Assembly (NCBI RefSeq): GCF_028747205.1
Contig: NZ_CP112880.1
Coordinates: 5,084,001-5,148,000, forward strand
Reading direction: 5' to 3'
Origin: Streptomyces sp. CA-278952
GTDB lineage: Bacteria; Actinomycetota; Actinomycetes; Streptomycetales; Streptomycetaceae
DNA length: 64,000 bases
Program-made: the position numbers and the translations under genes
Part shown: one piece after another, positions 51,395 to 61,735 of the stretch
Layout: each line of letters starts with the position of its first letter
How positions within the stretch are numbered: position 1 is the first letter of the stretch
The notes under the pieces: generated by a model
What the model saw: the letters and a program-made list of their open reading frames with translations, nothing else
Told to the model about the DNA's origin: nothing
The model's database searches: none

Positions 51395-52063
51395 ATGAGC
51401 AACGACCAGCCGACGCCCGGCCAGCCGCCCGAGGACGACGATCCGTTCCTCAAGAAGCCGCAGGAGCCCTCGCCGCCGTCCGAGGGTCAGCCGTACGGCA
51501 GTGCGCCGCCACCGCCGCCGCCTCCGCCCCCGCCGAACGATCCGTACGGCAGCGGCGGCGGCTTCGGAGCGCCCGATCCGCTGGCCGGCATGCCGCCGCT
51601 GGCCGAGCCGGGGAAGCGGATCCTGGCGCGGCTCATCGACTTCCTCGTCATCTCGATCCCGCTGTACCTGATCTCGCTGCCCTGGGGCGGCGCGGTCGAT
51701 GTCAACGGGGACGGCGACGACGGGTTCGGCGACGCCGTCGCCAACGGGTACGGCGGGAGCCAGCTGCTGTGGTCGATCATCGGCCTGGTGGTCTACGTCG
51801 CCTACGACACGTACTTCACCCACAAGGACGGCCGCACGCTGGGCAAGCGGCTGCTCAAGCTGCGCGTCGCGATGCTCAACGACGGGCGGGTGCCCGACAC
51901 CGGGGCCGCGCTGATGCGGGCCGTCGTGCTGTGGGCGCCGGCGCTGCTGTGCTGCCCGTGCCTGTGGTGGCTGATCAACATCGTGCTGATGTTCACCGAC
52001 AAGCCCTACCGGCAGGGGTTGCAGGACAAGGCGGCCAAGACGGTCGTGGTGGTCGCCCGCTAG
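51395..52063 (+). CDS. RDD-family membrane protein
   Basis: 222 residues. A Pro-rich start (GSAPPPPPPPPPPNDPYGSG) precedes an RDD domain: PGKRILARLIDFLVISIPLY, LLWSIIGLVVYVAYDTYFTH, HKDGRTLGKRLLKLRVAMLN and ALLCCPCLWWLINIVLMFTD. Four membrane helices. Paralogue of the upstream RDD gene. Function of RDD domains is unknown to me; proposed roles are in transport. Confidence 0.8.
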   Translation: MSNDQPTPGQPPEDDDPFLKKPQEPSPPSEGQPYGSAPPPPPPPPPPNDPYGSGGGFGAPDPLAGMPPLAEPGKRILARLIDFLVISIPLYLISLPWGGAVDVNGDGDDGFGDAVANGYGGSQLLWSIIGLVVYVAYDTYFTHKDGRTLGKRLLKLRVAMLNDGRVPDTGAALMRAVVLWAPALLCCPCLWWLINIVLMFTDKPYRQGLQDKAAKTVVVVAR

Positions 52064-52093
52064 CGGACGGCCACCCTCCGGTCCGTCACCCGC

Positions 52094-52408
52094 TCAGCGG
52101 CGCAGTGAGTGGTCGTTCGCCGGTGCCGACGAGCGGCCCGCCGCGACCCGCTCCCGGGCCCCGCCGTCCATCAGGGCGTGGTGGGTTCGGGCGGCGTCGG
52201 CGGTCGCCGTCCGTCCCGCCCCCTCCGCGGCGCGGTGACGGGGGAGTGGCAGGCGCACGGCGACCAGGAGGCCGAGGGCCAGCGCGGTCGTCCCGACGGC
52301 GGCGACGCCGATGCCGGACTCCGTGCGGAACAGCAGCAGCAGGGCGAGCGTCGTGACGACGACGGTGGCCGAACCGTAGGCGAACTGTGCGGCAGTCGGA
52401 CGCGGCAT
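52094..52408 (-). CDS. Small membrane hypothetical protein
   Basis: 104 residues. Two hydrophobic helices (AYGSATVVVTTLALLLLF and GIGVAAVGTTALALGLLVAV), then a polar Arg/Ala/His-rich tail. ATG 52408 is the start that removes a non-hydrophobic leader. Convergent with the RDD gene. Function unknown. Confidence 0.6.
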   Translation of the reverse strand: MPRPTAAQFAYGSATVVVTTLALLLLFRTESGIGVAAVGTTALALGLLVAVRLPLPRHRAAEGAGRTATADAARTHHALMDGGARERVAAGRSSAPANDHSLRR

Positions 52409-52835
52409 GGCGGTTTCCGTCCTTGGGACGTCGGATGGGCGGGTGGCGGTCGGCACGGTCGTGCGCGCCGAACGACCCTACGACGGTGAATGCCCGAGCC
52501 GGACCGGTAGTAAGCGTGACCTAACACACGGTACCGGTGCACAGGGGGCGCACGGAGTCACGCCTCTTACCAACCGGACAGGGGGACGCGCCTGTTGGGG
52601 TGTGGCGAACGGCCTGGTCCGGGCCACCGACGTTCTTTTACCGTTCCCATGCCCTCCCCATACCGTCCGCATACCGGAAGGGCACTCCGCATAGTGCACT
52701 TGGTCTGTTCAAGTCAAGGTCTGTCTTTTCTCTCACAACTCCGATCGAATGTCGTCACTTGTGACGCGTTTACGCGCGCGGCCCGCTTTCTACCCCCCTG
52801 GTCGCTGCGCGGACGCCCGGGGAGGACTGCATCAA
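52409..52835. other. Intergenic region before the M6 protease
   Basis: 427 bp with no supported gene. CGTCAC-TT-GTGACG (52753-52766) is a hyphenated perfect palindrome 70 bp before the protease start. CCGCATAC/CCGCATAG-type short repeats lie at about 52667-52695. A stretch near 52700-52760 is A+T-rich for this genome, as expected for a promoter. Confidence 0.4.
52753..52766. promoter_or_regulatory. Palindrome upstream of the M6 protease
   Basis: Perfect 6-bp arms CGTCAC and GTGACG around TT, a candidate operator for a repressor of the secreted protease. Confidence 0.45.
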
Positions 52836-55238
52836 GTGACCAATCAGAGACAGGCGCTTCGCGCCGCCGCCGTTGTCGTGGCCATGGCCGCGACCGCCGC
52901 GACGGCGTCGACCTTCGCCACCGCCCAGGCGCATGACGGCTCATCAGCTTCCGGTGTCTCCACCGTCGACCGCCGTGACCCGGCGCCGGCCAAGGGGCAC
53001 GTGGAGCACAACCTGGAGGGCCCCTTCAGCGAGCAGCAGGCCGCTCAGCGCGAAGCCGCGCTGGAGCAGGTGCTGTCCGGGGACAAGAAGGTGGCGAACC
53101 GGAACGGCTCCAAGGTCGTCAAGCTCGGCGACAAGAAGTACGTGGAGCTCGGCCGGGAGAAGACCGACAAGATCTTCACCATCCTGCTGGAGTTCGGCGA
53201 CCAGGTCGACGACGCCACGATGTTCGACCCGGACGGCGACGGCCCCAAGCCGCCCGTCAAGAAGTTCGGGGGCGCCCCGGGCCCGGCGCACAACAAGATC
53301 GCCGAGCCGGACCCGAAGAAGGACAACAGCACCGCCTGGAAGGCCGACTACAACCGGGCGCACTTCCAGGAGCTGTACTTCGGCGAGGGCAAGGGCGTCC
53401 ACTCGCTCAAGACCTACTACGAGAAGACCTCCTCGGGTCGCTACTCGGTCGAGGGAGAGGTCTCCGACTGGGTCAAGGTCCCCTACAACGAGGCCCGTTA
53501 CGGATCCAACTACTGCGGCCAGACCAACTGTGCCAACGTGTGGGACGCGGTGCGCGACGGCGTGAACGCCTGGGTCGCCGACCAGCAGGCCAAGGGCCGC
53601 ACCGACGCGGAGATCAAGGCGAACCTCGCCGAGTACGACGAGTGGGACCGCTACGACTTCGACGGTGACGGCAACTTCAACGAGCCCGACGGCTACATCG
53701 ACCACTTCCAGCTGGTGCACGCCGGTGAGGACGAGTCGGCCGGCGGCGGCGCCGAGGGCACCAACGCCATCTGGGCGCACCGCTGGTACGCGTACGGCAC
53801 CAACGCCGGTGCGACCGGCCCCGCGGACAACAAGGCCGGTGGTGCCCAGATCGGCGACACGGGCATCTGGGTCGGCGACTACACCGTCCAGCCCGAGAAC
53901 GGCGGCCTGGGCGTCTTCGCCCACGAGTACGCCCACGACCTCGGCCTCCCGGACCTGTACGACACCTCCGGCGGTGGCGAGAACTCGGTCGGCTTCTGGT
54001 CCCTGATGTCGGCGGGCTCCTGGCTCGGCACCGGCACCGGCGAGATCGGCAACCTGCCGGGCGACATGACCTCGTGGGACAAGCTCCAGCTGGGCTGGCT
54101 CGACTACGACAAGGCCAAGGCCGGCAAGACCTCGCTGCACAAGCTGGGCGTCTCGGAGTACAACACCAAGAACCCGCAGGCGCTCGTTGTCGAGCTGCCG
54201 AAGAAGGCCGTCACCACCACCGTCGTCAAGCCCGCCGAGGGCGCGAAGCAGTGGTGGAGCGACATGGGCGACGACCTGTCGAACACCCTGACCCGCTCGG
54301 TCGACCTGACCGGCAAGTCCAAGGCCACGCTGGACCTTTCGGGCTGGTACGACATCGAGGCCGACTACGACTACCTCTACACCGAGGTGTCCGACAACGG
54401 TGGCGCCAACTGGACCGCGCTCGACGGCACCGCCGACGGCAAGGCCATTCCGCGCGACGCCAGTGACAAGCCGGCCCTGACCGACGTCTCGGGCGCGTAC
54501 AAGAAGCTGTCCTTCTCCCTGGACGCCTACGCGGGCAAGAAGGTCGACCTCCGCTTCCGCTACCAGACGGACGGCGGCGCGGGCGGCAAGGGCTTCGCGG
54601 CCGACGCCATCACCGTCACGGCCGACGGCGCCGCGCTCTTCTCGGACAACGCCGAGGGCGACGACAACGGCTGGACCGCGAAGGGCTTCTCGCGCATCGG
54701 CGAGTCCTTCACCCAGGACTACCCGCAGTACTACATCGCGGAGAACCGCCAGTACGTGTCGTACGACGAGACCCTCAAGGTCGGCCCGTACAACTTCGGC
54801 TTCTCCGGCACCCGTCCGGACTGGGTCGAGCACTACGCGTACCAGAACGGTCTGCTGGTCTGGCTCTGGGACACCTCCCAGAAGGACAACAACACCTCCG
54901 TCCACCCGGGCCAGGGTCTGATCCTGCCGATCGACGCGCACGCCAAGCCGCTGAAGTGGAAGGACGGCTCGCTCCTGCGCAACAAGATCCAGCCGTTCGA
55001 CGCGCCGTTCAGCTGGTACCCGAACGAGGGCTTCACGCTCCACAACGCGGACGTCCCGCTGCACATCAAGCCCGCCCTGGGCAACCCGGTCTTCGACGAC
55101 CGCAAGGGCACCTACTGGTACAAGGAGAACCCCACGGGCAGTGTCAAGGTTTCTGACACGAACACCCGCATCTCCATCGTCCACGAGCCCCGCAACGGCT
55201 CGACGATGAGCGTGCTGGTCAGCCCCTCGGGCCGCTGA
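52836..55238 (+). CDS. Secreted M6-family metalloprotease (immune inhibitor A type)
   Basis: 800 residues. A signal peptide (ALRAAAVVVAMAATAATAST) and pro-region of about 130 residues precede the catalytic domain. The zinc motif HEYAHDLGLPD at about 363 is HExxH with a following Asp. SVGFWSLMSAGSWLGTGTGE is the Met-turn area. A calcium-site-like DFDGDGNFNEPDGYID segment lies at about 272-287. The remainder (about 480-800) is the C-terminal region typical of the family. GTG 52836 with GGAGGA upstream. Released to degrade proteins; such enzymes are produced late in growth. Confidence 0.92.
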   Translation: MTNQRQALRAAAVVVAMAATAATASTFATAQAHDGSSASGVSTVDRRDPAPAKGHVEHNLEGPFSEQQAAQREAALEQVLSGDKKVANRNGSKVVKLGDKKYVELGREKTDKIFTILLEFGDQVDDATMFDPDGDGPKPPVKKFGGAPGPAHNKIAEPDPKKDNSTAWKADYNRAHFQELYFGEGKGVHSLKTYYEKTSSGRYSVEGEVSDWVKVPYNEARYGSNYCGQTNCANVWDAVRDGVNAWVADQQAKGRTDAEIKANLAEYDEWDRYDFDGDGNFNEPDGYIDHFQLVHAGEDESAGGGAEGTNAIWAHRWYAYGTNAGATGPADNKAGGAQIGDTGIWVGDYTVQPENGGLGVFAHEYAHDLGLPDLYDTSGGGENSVGFWSLMSAGSWLGTGTGEIGNLPGDMTSWDKLQLGWLDYDKAKAGKTSLHKLGVSEYNTKNPQALVVELPKKAVTTTVVKPAEGAKQWWSDMGDDLSNTLTRSVDLTGKSKATLDLSGWYDIEADYDYLYTEVSDNGGANWTALDGTADGKAIPRDASDKPALTDVSGAYKKLSFSLDAYAGKKVDLRFRYQTDGGAGGKGFAADAITVTADGAALFSDNAEGDDNGWTAKGFSRIGESFTQDYPQYYIAENRQYVSYDETLKVGPYNFGFSGTRPDWVEHYAYQNGLLVWLWDTSQKDNNTSVHPGQGLILPIDAHAKPLKWKDGSLLRNKIQPFDAPFSWYPNEGFTLHNADVPLHIKPALGNPVFDDRKGTYWYKENPTGSVKVSDTNTRISIVHEPRNGSTMSVLVSPSGR

Positions 55239-55264
55239 TCAAGTAAAGCCGCAGGTCACGCCAT

Positions 55265-55300
55265 GATCGGCCGTCGCCCCCTAGCGGGCGGCGGCCGATC
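55265..55300 (+). terminator. M6 protease terminator
   Basis: 15-bp stem (55265-55279 with 55286-55300, one G-T pair), loop CCTAGC, followed by GTGTTTAGG. Confidence 0.85.
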
Positions 55301-55362
55301 GTGTTTAGGTGCGTCTTGTTCACATCCTTATTGACACGACGTCTCACGGGGGAGCGCGGAGC

Positions 55363-55794
55363 ATGGCAGGCGGAGGTTTCTGCAGGTTGCCGAACGGCAC
55401 GGTGGTGGTCGCACTGACCCTGACCAGACCGGCCGACGGAACAGGCCCTTACGGGGGTACGGGAGCGGGGCCCGGGGGCCCGGTGCGGGTGCTGGTGCAC
55501 GCGGCGAACCGGGCGCGCGCCCTGACCAGGCTGCGCAACCTGGGGCTGCGGGCGGTCTACCTGCGCGGCAACGACCGGCCGCCCACGCCGGACGAGGTCA
55601 CGGCCGTGCTGCACCATCCGGACGGTCTGCTGTGGCGGGCCGCCCCGCAGGCGGACCCGGCGGGCCTGTCGGGCCTCGCACCCCCGTCGCCCTCGTCTTC
55701 CCAGTCATCCCAGTCGTGCCAGGAGCTGTGGCACCCGATCAGGGCCCTGCTGGGCCCCGCCGGGTACGCCGGACCGGCCCGCCCGGCCGCGTAG
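55363..55794 (+). CDS. Hypothetical protein
   Basis: 143 residues, start chosen at ATG 55363 (GGGGGAG 8 nt upstream). It begins MAGGGFCRLPNGTVVVALTL and has a central helical part (NRARALTRLRNLGLRAVYLR, then PTPDEVTAVLHHPDGLLWRA) and a Ser/Gln tail (PPSPSSSQSSQSCQ). A conserved Streptomyces hypothetical in this place, as I recall; no known domain. Confidence 0.55.
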   Translation: MAGGGFCRLPNGTVVVALTLTRPADGTGPYGGTGAGPGGPVRVLVHAANRARALTRLRNLGLRAVYLRGNDRPPTPDEVTAVLHHPDGLLWRAAPQADPAGLSGLAPPSPSSSQSSQSCQELWHPIRALLGPAGYAGPARPAA

Positions 55795-55825
55795 GCGGGC
55801 GAGGCCTGATCCGGGCGCGGTGGGG

Positions 55826-56416
55826 TTACGGCGTGACGACCGGCGTTCCGGAGAGCTTCACGCCCGCCGTGCGCATCTGGGTCAGGGCCCGTTCCGTGGT
55901 CGCCCCGGACACGCCCGCGGTCAGGTCGAGCAGCACCTGCGTGACGAAGCCCTCGCGGGCCGCGTCCAGCGCGGTGGCCCGCACGCAGTGATCGGTGGCG
56001 ATGCCGACGACGTCGACCTCGGTGACGTCCCGGTCGCGCAGCCACTGGGCGAGTCCGATGCCGTTCTCGTCGGAGCCCTCGAACCCGCTGTACGCGGCCG
56101 CGTACGCCCCCTTGTCGAACACCGTGTCGATCGCGCCGGAGGCGACGGCGGGCGCGAAGTTCGGGTGGAAGCCGACCCCCTCCGTACCGGCGACGCAGTG
56201 CACCGGCCAGGAGTGCTCGAAGTCCGGGCTGGGCGAGAAGTGGTCGCCCGGGTCGATGTGGTGGTCGCGGGTGGCCACCACGTGGCGGTAGCCGGGCTGG
56301 GCGTCGCCGATCAGGTCGGTGATGGCGGCGGCGACGTCGGCACCGCCCGCCACCGCGAGGCTGCCGCCCTCGCAGAAGTCGTTCTGAACGTCCACGACGA
56401 TCAATGCGCGGTGCAT
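55826..56416 (-). CDS. pncA: Nicotinamidase
   Basis: 196 residues. The Asp-Lys-Cys triad is DVQNDFCEGGSLAV, DKGAYAAAYSGFEG and GIATDHCVRATALDA; the metal site is DHHIDPGDHFSP. Converts nicotinamide to nicotinate in NAD salvage. AAGGA lies 8 nt before the ATG. The nicotinate phosphoribosyltransferase gene is upstream on the same strand, 241 bp away, separated by a terminator-like hairpin, so the two share the pathway but perhaps not the transcript. Confidence 0.95.
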   Translation of the reverse strand: MHRALIVVDVQNDFCEGGSLAVAGGADVAAAITDLIGDAQPGYRHVVATRDHHIDPGDHFSPSPDFEHSWPVHCVAGTEGVGFHPNFAPAVASGAIDTVFDKGAYAAAYSGFEGSDENGIGLAQWLRDRDVTEVDVVGIATDHCVRATALDAAREGFVTQVLLDLTAGVSGATTERALTQMRTAGVKLSGTPVVTP

Positions 56417-56613
56417 GGCGGGTGTCCTTCGGTGGGGGCGGGAGCGGATGGGCGGCGGGGCGGTAGCTCGTGGGGCCGGAGCGGGGTGGCGCCGAGCGGA
56501 GGGGGATGCCGGGGTGTCCGGGTGTGTCCGCGGGTTCGAGCCTAGGCACTGGACCGTCACAATCAAGCCCGTCCGCCAAACCCCCGGTTCCGGATCCGGC
56601 CGGTCCGGACGGC

Positions 56614-56650
56614 CGGGGCGGCCCCCGCGGGCCGCCCCGAGCCGCCCCGA
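56614..56650 (-). terminator. pncB terminator with 10-bp repeat
   Basis: 11-bp stem (56614-56624 with 56629-56639), loop CCGC. The right arm includes GCCGCCCCGA at 56631-56640, which is repeated exactly at 56641-56650, 7 nt from the pncB stop. Confidence 0.75.
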
Positions 56651-56657
56651 GCCGTTC

Positions 56658-57986
56658 TCAGGCGTACTCGGTCGGGATCACCGGCTCGCCCCGGGACAGC
56701 TGGATCGCCGACATCGGCAGCCCCCCGCGCGCGGCCACGTGCCGCTCCCGAATGGCCTCCAGGGGCTCCCGCGCAAGCACCTCGCCACCGCGCACCAGCT
56801 CCACCAGCAGCTGCCGGCCGGCCAGCTCCTCGGGGACCGGACCGGTGCCGATCACCTCGGCCTCGGCGACGCCGTTCGCGTCGGTCCGGCGGGCGGCCCA
56901 CTTGCGACCGCCCTTCGACGACTTCGCCCCGAGCGACTTCTTCGCCACCGGCACCAGCGGAGCGTCCGGCTCCGCCGAGCCGGCGCGGGCCACCAGCTTG
57001 TAGACCATGGAGCAGGTGGGATGCCCGCTCCCGGTGACCAGCTGGGTGCCGACCCCGTACGCGTCCACCGGCGCGGCGGCCAGCGAGGCGATGGCGTACT
57101 CGTCCAGGTCCGAGGTCACCACGATCTTCGTCTCCGTCGCCCCCAGCTCGTCCAGCTGCTGCCGCACCCGGTGCGCGACCAGGAGCAGGTCCCCGGAGTC
57201 GATCCGTACGGCGCCCAGCTCGGGCCCCGCGATCTCGACGGCCGCCCGGACCGCCTCGTTCACGTCGTACGTGTCGACCAGCAGCGTCGTCCCCCGTCCC
57301 AGCGAGTCCACCTGCGCCCGGAACGCGTCGCGCTCGGTGTCGTGCAGCAGGGTGAAGGAGTGCGCGCTCGTGCCGACGGTCGGGATCGCCCAGCGGAAGC
57401 CGGCCGCCAGGTCGGAGGTGGCGTCGAAGCCGCCGACGTACGCGGCGCGGGCCGAGGCGACCGCGGAGAGCTCGTGGGTGCGGCGCGCGCCCATCTCGAT
57501 CAGCCGGCGGCCCCCGGCGGCGGCCGACATCCGTGAGGCGGCGGCGGCGATGGCGGAGTCGTGGTTGAGGATGGAGAGGATCACCGTCTCCAGCAGCACG
57601 CACTCGGCGAAGGAGCCCTCCACCCGCAGGATCGGGGAGCCGGGGAAGTAGACCTCGCCCTCCGGGTAGCCCCAGATGTCGCCGTTGAAGCGGTAGCCGG
57701 CCAGCCATTCGAGGGTGGGCTCGTCGACGATCTTCCGCTGCCGCAGGAAGCCGATCATCTCGTCGTCGAAGTGGAAGTTCTCCACCGCGTCCAGCACCCG
57801 GCCGGTGCCCGCGACGACTCCGTAGCGCCGCCCCTCGGGCAGCCGGCGGGTGAACGCCTCGAAGACCGAGTGCCGGTCGGCGGTGCCGGCCTTGAGGGCC
57901 GCCTGCACCATGGTCAGCTCGTACTGGTCGGTGAAGAGCGCGGTCGACGGAACGCCGACCCGTCGCCCGAGGTCCGCTGAGTTCAT
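56658..57986 (-). CDS. pncB: Nicotinate phosphoribosyltransferase
   Basis: 442 residues. [20 protein letters not shown] is the family start; the catalytic His is in [29 protein letters not shown] and [20 protein letters not shown] are the phosphoribosyl-binding parts. Forms nicotinate mononucleotide with ATP. TAGCAT (minus strand, 57999-57994) lies 7 nt before the ATG, so the message may be leaderless. A palindrome overlaps the expected -35 region. Divergent from clpS. Confidence 0.95.
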   Translation of the reverse strand: MNSADLGRRVGVPSTALFTDQYELTMVQAALKAGTADRHSVFEAFTRRLPEGRRYGVVAGTGRVLDAVENFHFDDEMIGFLRQRKIVDEPTLEWLAGYRFNGDIWGYPEGEVYFPGSPILRVEGSFAECVLLETVILSILNHDSAIAAAASRMSAAAGGRRLIEMGARRTHELSAVASARAAYVGGFDATSDLAAGFRWAIPTVGTSAHSFTLLHDTERDAFRAQVDSLGRGTTLLVDTYDVNEAVRAAVEIAGPELGAVRIDSGDLLLVAHRVRQQLDELGATETKIVVTSDLDEYAIASLAAAPVDAYGVGTQLVTGSGHPTCSMVYKLVARAGSAEPDAPLVPVAKKSLGAKSSKGGRKWAARRTDANGVAEAEVIGTGPVPEELAGRQLLVELVRGGEVLAREPLEAIRERHVAARGGLPMSAIQLSRGEPVIPTEYA

Positions 57987-58007
57987 GGCTGGGATGCTAC
58001 CCCCTAT

Positions 58008-58022
58008 TCGTCAAACTGACGA
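58008..58022. promoter_or_regulatory. Palindrome in the pncB-clpS divergent region
   Basis: TCGTCA (58008-58013) and TGACGA (58017-58022) around AAC. It covers the place of a -35 element for pncB (17 nt before TAGCAT), so a repressor bound here would block pncB. The regulator is unknown; NAD-responsive repressors such as NrtR or NadQ are candidates to test. Confidence 0.55.
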
Positions 58023-58065
58023 GATGTGGGGTCCGTTTATGCGTGGGACCCGCCCGGGTGGCAGC

Positions 58066-58383
58066 ATGGGACAGGTGAGCGTTGCTACCCCGCTAGAGAT
58101 CGAACGTCCCGATTCGGCCGAGGAGACCTTCGCGGTCCCCGAGCCGGACGTCCCGTGGGTGACGCTCGTCCACAATGACCCGGTCAACCTGATGAGCTAC
58201 GTGACCTACGTCTTCCAGGCCTACTTCGGCTACCCGAAGGACAAGGCCCACCGGCTCATGATGGACGTGCACCAGAAGGGCCGCGCCGTCGTCTCCAGCG
58301 GGAGCCGCGAGGAGATGGAACGCGACGTCCAGGCCATGCACGGATACGGACTGTGGGCCACCCTCACCCAGGACCGCAACTAG
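58066..58383 (+). CDS. clpS: ClpS, adaptor of the Clp protease
   Basis: 105 residues. The N-degron-binding core is [20 protein letters not shown] ... [20 protein letters not shown] ... [20 protein letters not shown]. It hands proteins with destabilising N-termini to ClpA/ClpC-ClpP. The start could be ATG 58066 or GTG 58075 (giving [11 protein letters not shown]), the second form being the one I recall from other Streptomyces. DUF2017 follows, as usual in actinobacteria. Confidence 0.9.
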   Translation: MGQVSVATPLEIERPDSAEETFAVPEPDVPWVTLVHNDPVNLMSYVTYVFQAYFGYPKDKAHRLMMDVHQKGRAVVSSGSREEMERDVQAMHGYGLWATLTQDRN

Positions 58384-58453
58384 AGCCGCCCGGGCCCGCC
58401 CGACCGCCCCGCCCTCCCCCCCCCGCCCCGTTCGACCCACCATCGGAGAATCC

Positions 58454-59444
<991 letters not shown>

Positions 59445-60890
59445 ATGACATCGGCGCAGGTCGACGAGGGACAGGCCGACAAGGGCCGGCCCGGCGGCGA
59501 CGCCGGGGATTCCGGGACCAGTGGCGAGGGATACCAGCGCGGGCTGGGCGCTCGTCAGATTCAGATGATCGCCATCGGCGGAGCCATCGGCACCGGGCTC
59601 TTCCTCGGCGCGGGCAAAGCCATCGACCGGGCCGGACCGAGCCTCATCCTGGCCTACGCCATCGCGGGCCTGGTCATCTTCTTCATCATGCGGGCCCTGG
59701 GCGAACTCCTCATGTACCGCCCGGTCTCCGGCTCCTTCTCGGAGTACGCCCGGGAATTCCTCGGCCCGTTCTTCGGATTCGTCACCGGCTGGACCTACTG
59801 GCTCTTCTGGGTCGTCACCGGAATCACCGAAGTCACCGCCGCCGCCACCTATATGACGTACTGGTGGAACATTCCGCAGTGGCTGTCCGCCCTGGTCTTC
59901 ACCGTCATTCTGTACGGCGCCAACCTGATCTCCGTGAAGCTCTTCGGTGAGCTGGAGTTCTGGTTCTCCATGGTCAAGGTCACCGCGATCATCGGCATGA
60001 TCCTGATCTGCGCGGGCGTCCTCACCGTCGGATTCTCCGACGCCGGCGACACCGCCACCGTCGCCAACCTCTGGAACGACGGCGGCTTCTTCCCCAGCGG
60101 CATCACCGGCACGCTCATGACGCTCCAGATCGTCATGTTCGCCTTCCTCGCCGTGGAACTCGTCGGTGTCACCGCAGGGGAGTCCAAGGACCCCGAGACC
60201 GTGCTGCCCAAGGCCATCAACACCGTGCCCTGGCGCATCGCCGTCTTCTACGTCGGCGCGCTGATCATGATCCTCTCGGTCGTGCCGTGGTCCACCTTCA
60301 AGCCCGGCGTCTCCCCGTTCGTGAAGGCCTTCGAGGAGATGGGGTTCAGCGTCGGCGCAGCCATCGTCAACTTCGTCGTCCTCACCGCCGCGCTCTCCTC
60401 CTGCAACTCCGGCATGTACTCCACCGGCCGCATGCTCCGCGACCTCGCCCTCAACGGCCAGGGCCCCCGCGCCTTCACCAAGCTGACGAAGAACGGCCTG
60501 CCGCTGGTCGGCACCACGTTCTCCGCCGCCCTGATGCTCGTCGGTGTGGGGATCAACTACCAGTGGCCGGGCGAGGCGTTCAACTACGTCGTCTCCTTCG
60601 CCACCATCTCCGGCATGTGGGCCTGGATCATGATCCTGTGCAGCCAGATCCGCTACCGCCGCATGGCCGACGCCGGTCTGCTCCCGCAGTCCTCGTTCAA
60701 GGCCCCCGGAGCCCCGTACACGAGCTGGTTCGCGCTCCTGTTCATCGGGATGGTCATCGTGATGATGGCGATCGACAAGGACGCCAGGATCTCGCTCTAC
60801 TGCGCACCGCTGTGGGCGCTCATCCTCTTCGTCTCCTACCGGGTGCTCCAGTCGCGCACCCCGGAGAGGACCACCGCCGGCACCCCCTGA
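59445..60890 (+). CDS. Amino-acid permease (AAT/APC family)
   Basis: 481 residues, twelve membrane helices. LGARQIQMIAIGGAIGTGLF is the substrate-binding GxG segment of helix 1 in APC transporters, and RALGELLMYRPVSGSFSEYA is helix 3. FAFLAVELVGVTAGESKDPE is typical of helix 6. The family (CycA, AnsP, GabP) imports amino acids with protons; specificity cannot be set by eye. It is placed between the ClpS/DUF2017 and the JAMM metallopeptidase genes. Confidence 0.9.
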   Translation: MTSAQVDEGQADKGRPGGDAGDSGTSGEGYQRGLGARQIQMIAIGGAIGTGLFLGAGKAIDRAGPSLILAYAIAGLVIFFIMRALGELLMYRPVSGSFSEYAREFLGPFFGFVTGWTYWLFWVVTGITEVTAAATYMTYWWNIPQWLSALVFTVILYGANLISVKLFGELEFWFSMVKVTAIIGMILICAGVLTVGFSDAGDTATVANLWNDGGFFPSGITGTLMTLQIVMFAFLAVELVGVTAGESKDPETVLPKAINTVPWRIAVFYVGALIMILSVVPWSTFKPGVSPFVKAFEEMGFSVGAAIVNFVVLTAALSSCNSGMYSTGRMLRDLALNGQGPRAFTKLTKNGLPLVGTTFSAALMLVGVGINYQWPGEAFNYVVSFATISGMWAWIMILCSQIRYRRMADAGLLPQSSFKAPGAPYTSWFALLFIGMVIVMMAIDKDARISLYCAPLWALILFVSYRVLQSRTPERTTAGTP

Positions 60891-60963
60891 CCCCGGGGGC
60901 GGGCCCCACACCGCCCCCCTCCCGGACCGCTCCGGCCGCCCCAACGGCCGACGTGTCCAGCAT

Positions 60964-61004
60964 GCGGCCCCTTCCGTACCACCCACCGGTACAGAAGGGG
61001 CCGC
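60964..61004 (+). terminator. Hairpin between permease and JAMM gene
   Basis: GCGGCCCCTT (60964-60973) pairs with AAGGGGCCGC (60995-61004); inner GTACC/GGTAC after a 2-nt mismatch; loop ACCCACC. It lies 74 bp after the permease and 18 bp before the JAMM gene, whose start follows a TATCCT (61010-61015). Confidence 0.75.
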
Positions 61005-61021
61005 CTGCATATCCTGGCGCC

Positions 61022-61444
61022 ATGCTGACCATCACCCAGACGCTCTACGACCAGATCGTCGCCCACTCCCGCGCCGACCACCCCGACGAGGCGTGCGGAG
61101 TGGTCGCGGGCCCGGCCGGGACGGACCGCCCCGAGCGCTTCATCCCGATGCTCAACGCCGCCCGCTCGCCCACGTTCTACGAGTTCGACTCGGCCGACCT
61201 CCTCAAGCTCTACCGCGAGATGGACGACCGCGACGAGGAGCCCGTGATCGTCTACCACTCGCACACGGCGACCGAGGCCTACCCCTCCCGCACCGACGTC
61301 ACCTACGCCAACGAACCCGGCGCCCACTACGTCCTGGTCTCCACCGCCGACACCGACGACGCCGGACCCTTCCAGTTCCGCTCGTACCGCATCGTGGACG
61401 GCGAGATCACCGAGGAAGACGTGCGGATCGTCGAGGCGTACTGA
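61022..61444 (+). CDS. M67/JAMM metallopeptidase (Mec-like)
   Basis: 140 residues. The JAMM zinc site is VYHSHTATEAYPSRTDVTYA, with the Glu in HPDEACGVVAG. In mycobacteria the homologue Mec (Rv1334) releases cysteine from the sulfur carrier CysO, and is followed by cysO and cysM. Here the next genes are B12 transport, so the partner genes are not adjacent in this window. TATCCT at 61010-61015 is 6 nt before the ATG, so the message may be leaderless. The TGA stop is part of a 10-11-bp repeat. Confidence 0.85.
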   Translation: MLTITQTLYDQIVAHSRADHPDEACGVVAGPAGTDRPERFIPMLNAARSPTFYEFDSADLLKLYREMDDRDEEPVIVYHSHTATEAYPSRTDVTYANEPGAHYVLVSTADTDDAGPFQFRSYRIVDGEITEEDVRIVEAY

Positions 61445-61494
61445 CCCACCAGGGACCCACCAGGACCCATCAAGCCCACCAGGGACCCACCAGG
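61443..61494. repeat. 10-11-bp tandem repeat from the JAMM stop
   Basis: Five units of GACCCACCAGG-like sequence (61443-61494). One variant, GACCCATCAAG (61464-61474), is exactly repeated at the 5' side of the B12 riboswitch (61539-61549). Confidence 0.85.
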
Positions 61495-61519
61495 GTGCCC
61501 CCGCAGGGCCCCCGCACGG

Positions 61520-61705
61520 GTCTGGCACACTGCCCCCAGACCCATCAAGGCAGCAGGAAACCAGGAAGCCGGTGCGAATCCGGCACGGTCCCGCCACTGT
61601 GACCGGGCCCCCTCCCACGCGGACGACTCCCCAGCGGACGACGTCGCACCGGAGGGCGGCCCGGAAGTCAGGAACTGGCCCGCCGCCTTCTCGCATCGAC
61701 CAGGG
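61520..61705 (+). promoter_or_regulatory. Cobalamin riboswitch
   Basis: The conserved core reads GAAGCCGGTGCGAATCCGGC, then GGTCCCGCCACTGTGACCGG (61565-61606), and the 3' part GGAAGTCAGGAACTGGCCCG (61662-61681); all fit the B12 box and AdoCbl aptamer consensus. Outer limits are approximate. GGGG (61703-61706) can pair with CCCC (61717-61720) next to the ribosome binding site GGAGAGG (61722-61728), so translational control of the downstream btuF gene is likely. High B12 should repress the importer. Confidence 0.93.
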
Positions 61706-61735
61706 GACGCGGAAATCCCCCGGAGAGGCCTCGCC

